64,000 bases of DNA, from NCBI RefSeq assembly GCF_002305875.1, contig NZ_CP022098.1, positions 744,001 to 808,000 of the forward strand, given 5' to 3'. The stretch is from Cystobacter fuscus. GTDB lineage: Bacteria > Myxococcota > Myxococcia > Myxococcales > Myxococcaceae. The position numbers were made by a program, and so were the translations under genes. Each line of letters starts with the position of its first letter. Position 1 is the stretch's first letter. Below are positions 52,179 to 64,000 of the stretch, piece after piece. The notes beneath the pieces were generated by a model. The model did no database searches, was not told where the DNA came from, and saw nothing but the letters and a program-made list of their open reading frames with translations.

Positions 52179-53182
52179 GCACCACGGTGCTTCCCGTCAC
52201 GGAGAGCAGCCAGGCGGGCCATGCCCGGAGGACCGCCGCCGCGCTTGCCTCCAAGCTGGGCTTCAACGAGGAGGCCCAGGGCAAGGTGGCGCTCGTGGCG
52301 AGCGAGGCCGCCAAGAACCTCGTCGCCCATGCGCGCGAGGGCCAGATCCTCTTGCGTGCCCTGCATGCGGGCTCTCACGTGGGTGTGGAATTGCTCGCAC
52401 TGGACAAGGGGCCCGGCATGGCGGACGTGGACCGCTGCATGCGCGATGGCTACACGACCGCCGGCACGGGGGGCTCGGGACTGGGCGCCATGCGGCGCAT
52501 GTCCACCGTCTTCGACATCTATTCCCAGCCAGGCGTGGGCACGGCGCTGCTCGCCCAGTTGTGGCTGAGCAAGCCGCCGCGCGCCGAGGTGGAGGTGGGC
52601 GCGGTGTGTGTGCCCATCCAGGGCGAGGAGGTCTGCGGGGATGCCTGGAGCCTGGACCTCAAGGACGGCCGCTCCGTGTTCCTCGTCGCCGATGGTCTGG
52701 GCCATGGGCCCGAGGCGGCCCGTGCCTCGCGCGCGGCCGTGGTGTCCTTTCTCGAGCAAGGCACGCCGGACGTGACCGAGCTGCTCAAGGGCTCCCATGG
52801 GGAGCTGCGCAGCACCCGCGGCGCGGCGGTGGCCCTCGCTTCCCTGCGTCCTGGAGACGTGCGACTCGACTTCGCCGGGGTGGGCAACATCGCCGCCTCC
52901 GTGCTCTCCCCCCAGAGAAGCATGCAGCGCATGGTGTCCATGAATGGAACGGTGGGTCACCAGATGCACCGCGTTCAGTCGTTCGCCTATACGTGGAGCC
53001 CGGACTCGGTGCTGGTGATGTGCTCGGATGGTCTGCTCACCCAGTGGCGGGTGGACGGCTCCCCCGGGCTGATCAACCGCCACCCCTCCCTGGTGGCGGG
53101 CGTGCTCTACCGGGATTTCTCCCGGGGGCGGGATGACGTGACGGTGCTGGTGGCTCGAGAGGCCCCGCGGAGCGCCTCGTGA
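52169..53182 (+). CDS. RsbT-like ATPase fused to SpoIIE/RsbX-type phosphatase
   Basis: A 337-residue fusion. Residues 1-135 are a second RsbT-like GHKL domain (N box SEAAKNLVAHA, G1 LDKGPGMAD, G2 GSGLGAMRR). Residues 145-330 are a PP2C-type SpoIIE phosphatase (VCGDAWSLDLKDGRSVFLVADGLGHG; VMCSDGLLTQW). RsbX-type phosphatases reset the stressosome by dephosphorylating RsbR and RsbS. ATG 52169 lies inside rsbT. The HK gene overlaps its stop (GTGA). Confidence 0.92.
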   Translation: MEVSTTVLPVTESSQAGHARRTAAALASKLGFNEEAQGKVALVASEAAKNLVAHAREGQILLRALHAGSHVGVELLALDKGPGMADVDRCMRDGYTTAGTGGSGLGAMRRMSTVFDIYSQPGVGTALLAQLWLSKPPRAEVEVGAVCVPIQGEEVCGDAWSLDLKDGRSVFLVADGLGHGPEAARASRAAVVSFLEQGTPDVTELLKGSHGELRSTRGAAVALASLRPGDVRLDFAGVGNIAASVLSPQRSMQRMVSMNGTVGHQMHRVQSFAYTWSPDSVLVMCSDGLLTQWRVDGSPGLINRHPSLVAGVLYRDFSRGRDDVTVLVAREAPRSAS

Positions 53183-54939
53183 GCTTCTTCCTCTTTCAAT
53201 CCGAGCTGCGCACCGGGCAGGACGTGGTGAACACCCGGCAGCGGGGCCGCCATATCGCCCAGGTGCTCGGGTTCGAGGGGCAGGATCAGGTGCGCATCGC
53301 CACGGCCATCTCCGAGGTGGCCCGGCTCGCGGCGTCCCAGGCCAACGGTCACATCGAGTTCATCCTGGAGGAGACGCAGTCGCCCTCCCTGCTCGTGCGC
53401 GTGCGGGCTCCGGCGTCGACCCCGGGGCTCGTGTCGGGGGTGCCCCCGGCGGCGCCCCGGCCCGGCCCCGCGCTCGCCCCCGCGCAGCGGTTGATGGATC
53501 GCGTGTCCCTGCGGGTGGAGGATGGCGGGCTGGTGCTGGAGCTGGCCCACCGCCTGCCGCGTGCCGCGCCTTCCTCGTACGTGTTGCAGTCGCTGCGCTC
53601 CGAGCTGGAGCGGCAGCGGCGCTCCAACGCCGTGGACGAGCTGTCGCGGCAGAACGAGGAGCTCTTGCGCACGCTGGAGGAGCTCCAGGCGCGCAAGGCC
53701 GAGGTGGATCGGCTCAACCGGGAGCTGGAGGAGACCAACCGCGGCGTCGTGGCGCTCTACGCCGAGCTGGAGGAGAAGGCCGAGGCGCTGCGCCGCGCGT
53801 CGGACATGAAGACGCGCTTCATCTCCAACGTCAGCCACGAGCTGCGCACGCCCATCAGCTCCGTCGTCAACCTGTCGCGGCTGCTGTTGGACCGGCTGGA
53901 CGGGCCGCTCAACGAGGAGCAGGAGAAGCAGGTCACCTTCATCCGCAAGTCCGGCGAGGCCCTGCAGGAGCTCATCGACGACCTGTTGGATCTGGCGAAG
54001 ATCGAGTCCGGCCGCTCCGAGGTGCTCCCCACGCGCTTCTCCGTGGGGGAGCTGTTCGGCTCGCTGCGCGGGATGCTGCGCCCCTTGAAGGTGAACGAGG
54101 GGGTGGCGCTCGTCTTCGACGAGCCCGTGGGACTGCCGGAGCTGCACACCGACGAGCGCAAGCTGTCGCAGATCCTCCGCAACCTCGTCTCCAATGCCCT
54201 CAAGTTCACCCAGCGGGGCGAGGTGCGGGTGTCGGCGATGGTCGATCCCCGCGGCGTGGTGGAGTTCGCGGTGAGCGACACCGGCGTGGGCATCGCGCCC
54301 GAGGACCAGGAGCGCATCTTCGAGGAGTTCGTGCAGGTGGAGGGGCCGCACCAGCAGGGCGTCAAGGGCACGGGGCTCGGGCTGCCCCTGTCGCGGCGGC
54401 TGGCGGAGCTGTTGGGAGGCTCGCTCTCCGTGGAGAGCCAGAAGGGCCGGGGCAGCACCTTCCGGGCCCGGGTGGCGCTCGACTACACCCAGCGGCAGAA
54501 GCCCCTGGTGGATGACGAGCCGGTGGAGCCCGAGGCACCGGGGGACGCGTCGCGTCCGCGCACCGTGCTGCTCGTGGACGATGACGAGGTGGTGCGCTAC
54601 CTGCTCAAGCGCCTGCTGGCCGACACCTCGTTGCAGTTCCGCGAGGCCACCACGGGCCTGGAGGGCGTGCGCCTGGCCAACCAGCTCCACCCCTCCGCCA
54701 TCGTGTTGGATCTGTCGCTGCCGGGCATGGACGGCTTCGAGGTCCTGGAGACGCTGCGGCGCGAGAGCACCACGCGTGACATCCCCGTCATCATCCACAC
54801 CAGCCGTTCCCTGACCGAGCAGGAGCGTGGACGCCTGCTCCCCCATGTGTTGGGTATCCTCTCGAAGAGCGGACTCACCCGGGATGCGGCGTTCGACCTC
54901 CTGCAACGTGCCTTGTCTGGCCCGGAACGGCGGTCCTGA
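53179..54939 (+). CDS. Hybrid histidine kinase with degenerate RsbT-like N-terminus
   Basis: A 586-residue protein. Residues 1-130 resemble the RsbT fold (TRQRGRHIAQVLGFEGQDQVRIATAISEVARL), but the N box Asn is lost (ARLAASQ) and no G1/G2 loops are seen, so ATP binding there is unlikely. A coiled coil (about 135-210) leads to HisKA (His in SNVSHELRTPISS), HATPase_c (NLVSNALKFT, DTGVGIAPED, GTGLGLPLS) and a C-terminal receiver domain (LLVDDDEVVRY; phospho-Asp in IVLDLSLPGMDGFEV). It starts at GTG 53179, overlapping the phosphatase gene. It is the likely output arm of the stressosome. Confidence 0.9.
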   Translation: MSFFLFQSELRTGQDVVNTRQRGRHIAQVLGFEGQDQVRIATAISEVARLAASQANGHIEFILEETQSPSLLVRVRAPASTPGLVSGVPPAAPRPGPALAPAQRLMDRVSLRVEDGGLVLELAHRLPRAAPSSYVLQSLRSELERQRRSNAVDELSRQNEELLRTLEELQARKAEVDRLNRELEETNRGVVALYAELEEKAEALRRASDMKTRFISNVSHELRTPISSVVNLSRLLLDRLDGPLNEEQEKQVTFIRKSGEALQELIDDLLDLAKIESGRSEVLPTRFSVGELFGSLRGMLRPLKVNEGVALVFDEPVGLPELHTDERKLSQILRNLVSNALKFTQRGEVRVSAMVDPRGVVEFAVSDTGVGIAPEDQERIFEEFVQVEGPHQQGVKGTGLGLPLSRRLAELLGGSLSVESQKGRGSTFRARVALDYTQRQKPLVDDEPVEPEAPGDASRPRTVLLVDDDEVVRYLLKRLLADTSLQFREATTGLEGVRLANQLHPSAIVLDLSLPGMDGFEVLETLRRESTTRDIPVIIHTSRSLTEQERGRLLPHVLGILSKSGLTRDAAFDLLQRALSGPERRS

Positions 54940-54960
54940 CACCCCTTCGGAGAGCGCCTC

Positions 54961-56874
54961 GTGCCCCACCGCGAACCCATCCTCCTCAACATCAACGACA
55001 ATGAAGCGAATCGGTACGCGGTGACGCGCATCCTGCGCGCGTCGGGCTTCCAGGTGGCCGAGGGCGGCACGGGCGCCGAGGCGCTCCTGCTCGCCGCCGA
55101 GCTGCGCCCGGCCCTCATCATCCTCGACGTGAAGCTGCCGGACATCAATGGCATCGAGGTATGTCGGCGGCTCAAGTCGGATCCCCACACGTCGAACATC
55201 GTCGTGATGCACCTGTCGGCCAACTACATCCGCACCGAGAACAAGGTGGAGGGGTTGGAGAGCGGCGCGGATGGCTACCTGACGCAGCCGGTGGACACCG
55301 CGGAGCTGCTGGCCACGGTGCGCTCGCTGTTGCGCCTGCGCCGGGCCGAGGAGGACGCGCGCCGCGCGGCCGTGCAGTGGACGTCGACCTTCGACTCGCT
55401 GGGTGATGGCGTGTGTCTGCTGGATGGACAGGGCCGGGTGATGCGCGCCAACCGCTCCTTCGTGTCGCTGTTCGGCGGGAGCCAGGAGGCGGTACTCGGC
55501 CAGTCCTTCGCGGCGCTGATGCGAGAGGCGGCGGGCGGCGAGGAGCTGCCCGCGAGCTGTGGCGAGGCGCTGGACTGTCGCGAGGAGGCCTCGGTGTGTC
55601 TGGGCTCGCGCTGGTACCGCGTGGCGGCCAACCCCGTGGACGGCGAGTCGGGACAGGTGACGGGCGCGGTGCGCATCCTCACGGACATCACTCCCCACCG
55701 GCAGCTCCAGGAGGAGCTGCAACGGCGCGCGGCGGAGCTGGCGGAGGCGGACCGGCGCAAGGACGAGTTCCTCGCGATGCTGGCGCACGAGCTGCGCAAT
55801 CCCCTGGCCGCCATCGTCAACTCCCTGCACCTGGCCGAGGCCACCCAGCCCCAGGGCGCCGAGTCCCGGGCCATGCGCGTGCTGACGCGGCAGAGTCAGC
55901 ACATGGCGCGCATGGTGGATGATCTGCTGGACGTGTCGCGCTTCAACCGTGGCCACATCGAGCTGCGGCGCGCGCTGGTGGATCTGCGCCAGGTGGTGCA
56001 GCACGGAGTGGAGGCGCGCCGTCAGTCGCTGCTGGACAAGGGGTTGCACCTGGAGCTGACGCTGCCGGCCGAGGCGCTGTGGCTGGAGGGCGACGCCACG
56101 CGGCTGGAGCAGGTGGTGTCCAACCTGCTGGACAACGCGAGGAAGTACACCCCGGTGGGCGGCCACGTCTTCGTCGGCCTGACGGTGGAGCAGCGGGGCC
56201 AGGAGCGCCAGGTGGTGCTGCGCGTGAAGGACACGGGCATCGGCATGAGCCTGGAGCTCCAGACCCGGGTGTTCGAGCTCTTCGTGCAGGGTGAGCAGCA
56301 GTTGGATCGCTCTCGCGGTGGCCTGGGCATCGGGTTGACGCTGGTGCGGCGCCTCGTGGAGCTGCATGGGGGCGTGGTCCGGGTGTACAGCGAGGGCGAG
56401 GGCAGGGGCAGCGAGCTGGTGGTGACCCTGCCGCTGGCGGCTCAGGCGGTGGTCTCCACGCCCGTCGAGACGCGGGTCTCTTCCCCCGAGACGGCTACGG
56501 CGCGGCGGGTGTTGCTGGTGGAGGACAACGAGGACACGCGCGAGGTGCTGCGCGAGCTGCTGGAGATGTGGGGCCACGAGGTGGCGGTGGCCGAGGATGG
56601 CTTTCGGGGCGTGGAGCGCTTCCCCATGCTGCGGCCGCACGTGGCCCTGGTGGACCTGGGCCTGCCAGGGATGGACGGGTTCCAGGTGGCGCGGAAGATC
56701 CGCGAGAGCGAGGGCGGCCAGGACGTCTACCTGGTGGCACTCACGGGCTACAGCGGCGAGCACCGTTCACGCGCGGTGGAGGCGGGCTTCGATCTGCACG
56801 TGGTGAAGCCGGTGAAACCGGACGAACTGGAGCGGCTGCTCAACCAGCTCCCGGCGCGCAAGTCCAGGGCCTAG
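54961..56874 (+). CDS. Hybrid histidine kinase (REC-PAS-HisKA-HATPase-REC)
   Basis: A 637-residue protein. First receiver domain (about 5-120; LILDVKLPDINGIEV as LIILDVKLPD) with the usual Asp; a PAS domain (about 135-240); HisKA (ML AHELRNPLAAIV around 275); HATPase_c (NLLDNARKYTP, DTGIGMSLE, GLGIGLTLV); a second receiver (VLLVEDNEDTREVL, LVDLGLPGMDGFQV). Starts at GTG 54961, 21 bp after the previous gene. It probably acts in the same stress-signalling pathway. Confidence 0.92.
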   Translation: MPHREPILLNINDNEANRYAVTRILRASGFQVAEGGTGAEALLLAAELRPALIILDVKLPDINGIEVCRRLKSDPHTSNIVVMHLSANYIRTENKVEGLESGADGYLTQPVDTAELLATVRSLLRLRRAEEDARRAAVQWTSTFDSLGDGVCLLDGQGRVMRANRSFVSLFGGSQEAVLGQSFAALMREAAGGEELPASCGEALDCREEASVCLGSRWYRVAANPVDGESGQVTGAVRILTDITPHRQLQEELQRRAAELAEADRRKDEFLAMLAHELRNPLAAIVNSLHLAEATQPQGAESRAMRVLTRQSQHMARMVDDLLDVSRFNRGHIELRRALVDLRQVVQHGVEARRQSLLDKGLHLELTLPAEALWLEGDATRLEQVVSNLLDNARKYTPVGGHVFVGLTVEQRGQERQVVLRVKDTGIGMSLELQTRVFELFVQGEQQLDRSRGGLGIGLTLVRRLVELHGGVVRVYSEGEGRGSELVVTLPLAAQAVVSTPVETRVSSPETATARRVLLVEDNEDTREVLRELLEMWGHEVAVAEDGFRGVERFPMLRPHVALVDLGLPGMDGFQVARKIRESEGGQDVYLVALTGYSGEHRSRAVEAGFDLHVVKPVKPDELERLLNQLPARKSRA

Positions 56875-56930
56875 GACACGCCGCGATTGGTCATGCCCCC
56901 CACGGCCCGACCTGCGCTATGTGGGGGAGC

Positions 56931-57323
56931 ATGGCGATCGAGACGGAATCGGGAGTGACGCTCCCCTTTGAGCGCTTCTGGGATTGGATCCTGGACCACA
57001 CCAACTGCCTCCTCAGTGTCGGCACGGAGGAGGCCTGGCTGTACGACACCGAGGCGCTCCACTGGGTGCTGTTCTCGGAGGACAACGGCACGCCCGTGGT
57101 GCAGCTCATCATGGGCAAGCGCCTGGTGGGCGAGATGGTGCTCGACACCACCGACCTGATGCACGTGCAGGTGCTGGCGGACCCGGAGAACGTGGACCGG
57201 GGCTACTTCCTCTTCAAGGTGCTCGGCGGGACCAAGTCCGCGCCGCGCGTGCGCTACACCTTCCAGCTCACCCACGGGCTGGAGAACATGCCCACCCAGC
57301 ACGTGGCCGGGCTCAAGCACTGA
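56931..57323 (+). CDS. Conserved small protein of unknown function
   Basis: A 130-residue soluble protein, beta-rich in its middle (CLLSVGTEEAWLYDTEALHWVLFSEDN as alternating strands; MVLDTTDLMHVQVLAD). No known motif is present. ATG 56931 is used; ATG 56919 would add four residues. It ends 46 bp before a convergent fumarase gene and is separate from the kinase operon by 56 bp. It could be co-transcribed with it. Confidence 0.55.
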   Translation: MAIETESGVTLPFERFWDWILDHTNCLLSVGTEEAWLYDTEALHWVLFSEDNGTPVVQLIMGKRLVGEMVLDTTDLMHVQVLADPENVDRGYFLFKVLGGTKSAPRVRYTFQLTHGLENMPTQHVAGLKH

Positions 57324-57369
57324 AGCGCTCGAGGGGCCCCGGGCGATGGGCCCGGAGCCCCCGGGCCGC

Positions 57370-58998
<1,629 letters not shown>

Positions 58999-59233
58999 CG
59001 TGGGCCTTCTCCAAGAAGGGGGGGCGGGGCCACGGGGGCCCGGGTTGCCATGCCCTGATTGTCCACCGGGTGCCACCCGCCCGGGGGATGGGCGCGGACG
59101 CGCCGAGAACCTGCCCTCATGCGAGTCACGAGCGATTGTAGAGGCAAGCCGGGCTCCTGGCTCGCCCGAGTGCTGGGGAAGCACGCCTCTCCATCCCACC
59201 GGGACGCGAAGCTCCCTGGTAGCATCCGCCGCC

Positions 59234-60922
59234 ATGATCCGGTCCTTCTCGAAGTTCCTTCCCCCCCTGGCCGTCGCGGCGGGGCTGGCGGCGCCCGCGG
59301 CCCTCGCCTGCACCAGCCTGCTGGTGAGCAAGGGGGCCTCGGCCGACGGCTCCACCCTCATCACCTACGCGGCGGACTCGCACGAGCTGTATGGGGAGCT
59401 GTATTACACCCCGGCGCGCCGCAACGCGCCCGGCTCCCAGCGCGACATCTTCGAGTGGGACACGGGCAAGTTCCTGGGCCGCATCAAGGAAGTCCCCGTC
59501 ACCTGGTCGGTGGTGGGCAACATGAACGAGCACCAGGTCTCCATCGGTGAGTCCACCTTCACCGGGCGTAAGGAGCTGGAAGGGCCCTCGGGCATCATCG
59601 ACTACGGCTCGCTCATCTACACGGCGCTGGAGCGCGCGAAGACGGCCCGGGAAGCCATCCAGGTGATGACGGACCTGGTGGCCGAGTACGGCTACGCCTC
59701 CACGGGCGAGTCCTTCTCCATCGCGGATCCCAAGGAGGCGTGGATCCTCGAGATGATTGGCAAGGGCGCGGGGCAGAAGGGGGCGGTGTGGGTGGCCCGG
59801 CGGCTGCCCGAGGGGACGATTTCCGCGCACGCCAACCAGGCGCGCATCCGCCAGTTCCCGCTCAACGATTCCGCCAACGCCCTGTACTCCAAGGACGTCA
59901 TCTCCTTCGCGCGCGAGAAGGGCTGGTTCAGCGGGGCGGACAAGGACTTCAGCTTCGCGGACACCTACCACCCGCTGGACTTCGGCGGCATCCGCTTCGC
60001 CGAGGGGCGCGTGTGGAGCATCTTCCGCCGCGCGGCGCCGTCGCTCGGGCTGGGGGTGGAGTACGCGGATGGCTCGAAGCCGGACCTGCGGCTGCCCCTG
60101 TGGGTGAAGCCGGACGGCAAGCTGTCGGTGCAGGACGTGATGGGGCTGATGCGCGACCACTTCGAGGGCACGCCGCTGGACATGTCCAAGGACGTGGGCG
60201 CGGGGCCCTACGCGGTGCCCTACCGCTGGCGGCCGATGACGTGGAAGGTGGATGGCAAGGAGTATGTCCACGAGCGGGCCATCTCCACGCAGCAGACGGG
60301 CTTCTCGTTCGTGGCGCAGATGCGCTCGTGGATGCCGGCGCCGGTGGGCGGGGTGCTGTGGTTCGGCGTGGATGACACCGCCACCACCGTCTACACGCCG
60401 GTGTACGCGGGCGTGCGCCGCGCGCCGGCCAACTTCGCCCAGGGTGTGGCCAGCCGGGGCGAGTTCTCCTGGGACTCCTCCTTCTGGGTGTTCAACTGGG
60501 TGTCCAACCAGGCCTACGGGCGCTGGAGCGACATGAGCGTCGACGTGCGCAAGGTGCAGGGGGAGCTGGAGGGCCAGTTCCTCGCGGACCAGGGTGACAT
60601 CGAGAAGGCGGCGCTGGAGCTGTACAAGAGCTCGCCCGAGCAGGCGCGTGCCTACCTCACCGACTACTCGTCCCAGCAGGGGGGCAAGGTGCACACCCGC
60701 TGGCGCAAGCTGGGCGAGCAGCTCCTGGTGAAGTACATCGACGGCAACGTGCGCGACGAATCGGGCAAGGTGAACCATCCCAAGTACCCGGACTCGTGGT
60801 ACCGGACCATCGTGAAGGACGCGGGCCCCCGGCTGGCGGTTCCCGAGACCCCCGCGGCGCCGGACGTCAAGCCCCCGGCTCCCGCGCCCCAGTCGAAGCC
60901 CACGGTCGCTCCCGCCCCCTGA
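59234..60922 (+). CDS. C69-family dipeptidase
   Basis: A 562-residue exported N-terminal nucleophile peptidase (C69/U34). The signal peptide ends at ALA, exposing the catalytic Cys26 ([14 protein letters not shown]). Family segments follow: [51 protein letters not shown], and a Pro-rich C-terminal tail. Such enzymes hydrolyse dipeptides in the envelope or outside the cell, suiting a predatory bacterium. It is divergent from fumarase. Confidence 0.92.
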   Translation: MIRSFSKFLPPLAVAAGLAAPAALACTSLLVSKGASADGSTLITYAADSHELYGELYYTPARRNAPGSQRDIFEWDTGKFLGRIKEVPVTWSVVGNMNEHQVSIGESTFTGRKELEGPSGIIDYGSLIYTALERAKTAREAIQVMTDLVAEYGYASTGESFSIADPKEAWILEMIGKGAGQKGAVWVARRLPEGTISAHANQARIRQFPLNDSANALYSKDVISFAREKGWFSGADKDFSFADTYHPLDFGGIRFAEGRVWSIFRRAAPSLGLGVEYADGSKPDLRLPLWVKPDGKLSVQDVMGLMRDHFEGTPLDMSKDVGAGPYAVPYRWRPMTWKVDGKEYVHERAISTQQTGFSFVAQMRSWMPAPVGGVLWFGVDDTATTVYTPVYAGVRRAPANFAQGVASRGEFSWDSSFWVFNWVSNQAYGRWSDMSVDVRKVQGELEGQFLADQGDIEKAALELYKSSPEQARAYLTDYSSQQGGKVHTRWRKLGEQLLVKYIDGNVRDESGKVNHPKYPDSWYRTIVKDAGPRLAVPETPAAPDVKPPAPAPQSKPTVAPAP

Positions 60923-60951
60923 GGGCCATCATCTCGTCTAAAAGGCATTCA

Positions 60952-61679
60952 ATGCCCGTCACACCACGAATCGATAGTGGCGCCGCGACCCACATCGGCC
61001 GCCGCTCGAACAACGAGGACTCCTTCTGTCAGCGGCCCGAGCTGGGCTTCTTCGCGGTCGCCGATGGCCTGGGTGGCCACGAGGGCGGGGAAGTGGCCAG
61101 CCAGCTCGTGCTGCGCACGGTGACGGACTTCCTGGCCTCGGGGGCTTCCGGGGAGGAGACCCCCGAGCAGCTCCTGCTCGAGGGGGTGCGGCTGGCGCAC
61201 GAGGCGGTGCGGGACCAGCAGCGCGGCAAGCTGTCCATGATGGCCTCGACGCTCACCGGGGTGCTGCTGCGCGAGGCCGAGGTGGTGGTGTGCAACATCG
61301 GCGACAGCCGCACCTTCCTGGTGCGTGACGGGGTGGTGCGGCGGCTCACGCGCGATCACACGGTCATCGCGGAGATGGAAGCGGCGGGGCTCGACACGAA
61401 GACCCCGTTCGCGTTGCGCCACCGCAACTCGCTCACGGGCGCGGTGGGCATGGAGGACAGCGTGGAGCCAGAGTGCGGCCGGGTGCCGTTGAGTTCCGGC
61501 GACGTGCTGCTCCTGTGCAGTGATGGCCTGTACGAGCTGGTGCCGCCGGAGATGATGGTCGAGCTACTGGCCCAGGGAGGCTCGGCGCAGGAAGTCGCCG
61601 AGCGGCTCGTGGCCCGGGCCTATGAGCGGGGCGGGACGGACAACATCACGGGCATCGTGCTGCGGGTGCTGGACAACGG

Positions 61680-61683
<4 letters not shown>
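60952..61683 (+). CDS. PP2C-type Ser/Thr protein phosphatase
   Basis: A 243-residue Stp1/PrpC-like phosphatase. All PP2C motifs are visible: RRSNNEDSF (metal Asp), FFAVADGLGGHEGGEVAS, VVCNIGDSRTFL, LTRDHTV, LLLCSDGLYELV and GGTDNITGIVLRV. It reverses Hanks-kinase signalling in the cytoplasm. Its stop codon overlaps the convergent oxidoreductase gene. Confidence 0.95.

Positions 61684-64000
<2,317 letters not shown>

Noticed and set aside
53107-56763. A 1218-codon open frame antisense to the two hybrid kinases
   Set aside because: The plus strand encodes complete kinases with motifs; the antisense product is low-complexity His/Gln/Leu/Arg.

Overview
The window is high-GC DNA with long open stretches on both strands. 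The gene content points to a myxobacterium, most likely suborder Cystobacterineae (Archangium, Cystobacter, Melittangium or Myxococcus type). Indicators are FHA-containing sigma-54 activators, many Ser/Thr kinases and hybrid histidine kinases, Cys-rich secreted proteins, numerous lipoproteins, a SitA-like lipoprotein toxin with its immunity gene, and tandem lspA genes beside lgt. The genus cannot be fixed from the sequence alone. I saw no rRNA or tRNA gene, insertion sequence or CRISPR array.

Layout. 1-3 kb: a partial DsbA-family gene, a RimK-like ATP-grasp ligase and a divergent FHA/sigma-54 activator. 3.1-7.3 kb: an overlapping four-gene TadE/TadG-type operon. 7.3-13.5 kb: a Cys-rich protein, ileS, a DUF4430 gene and a SitA-type toxin/immunity cassette lying between two copies of the DUF4430 3' end. 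13.6-20.3 kb: assorted secreted proteins, a di-heme peroxidase, a MEDS histidine kinase and a LuxR regulator. 20.4-31.6 kb: the defence locus described below. 31.7-40.8 kb: a DUF6580 protein, a Ser/Thr kinase, an exonuclease/phosphatase-family lipoprotein, a PfpI/LysR divergent pair, a rubredoxin-P450 pair and a Mut7-C protein. 41.2-47.2 kb: lspA-lspA-lgt, a repeat-bearing protein, a KdsC-like phosphatase and small lipoproteins. 47.7-50.3 kb: hemL overlapping a Ser/Thr kinase. 50.5-56.9 kb: an RsbR-RsbS-RsbT stressosome module with a SpoIIE phosphatase and two hybrid histidine kinases. 57-64 kb: class I fumarase, C69 dipeptidase, PP2C phosphatase and a partial FdhF/YdeP oxidoreductase.

The main discovery is at 20,457-31,556. 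It is a type II CBASS (CD-NTase, E2-E1 fusion, JAB peptidase) whose effector is a SAVED-CHAT protein. It also encodes a stand-alone caspase-like His/Cys protease, an internally duplicated unknown protein, an ECF-like sigma factor and a membrane anti-sigma factor fused to TPRs and another CHAT protease domain. Three 30-bp promoter elements with the same two boxes (GAGGTAACAA, 12 bp, GCGTCYTG) sit upstream of the sigma gene, the CBASS operon and the SAVED-CHAT gene. This makes the locus look like one self-amplifying sigma regulon. The inferred model is: infection, cyclic oligonucleotide, SAVED-CHAT, caspase-like protease, cleavage of the anti-sigma and other targets, then sigma release and more defence transcription. 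The protein families are read from sequence motifs; the cascade order is inference.
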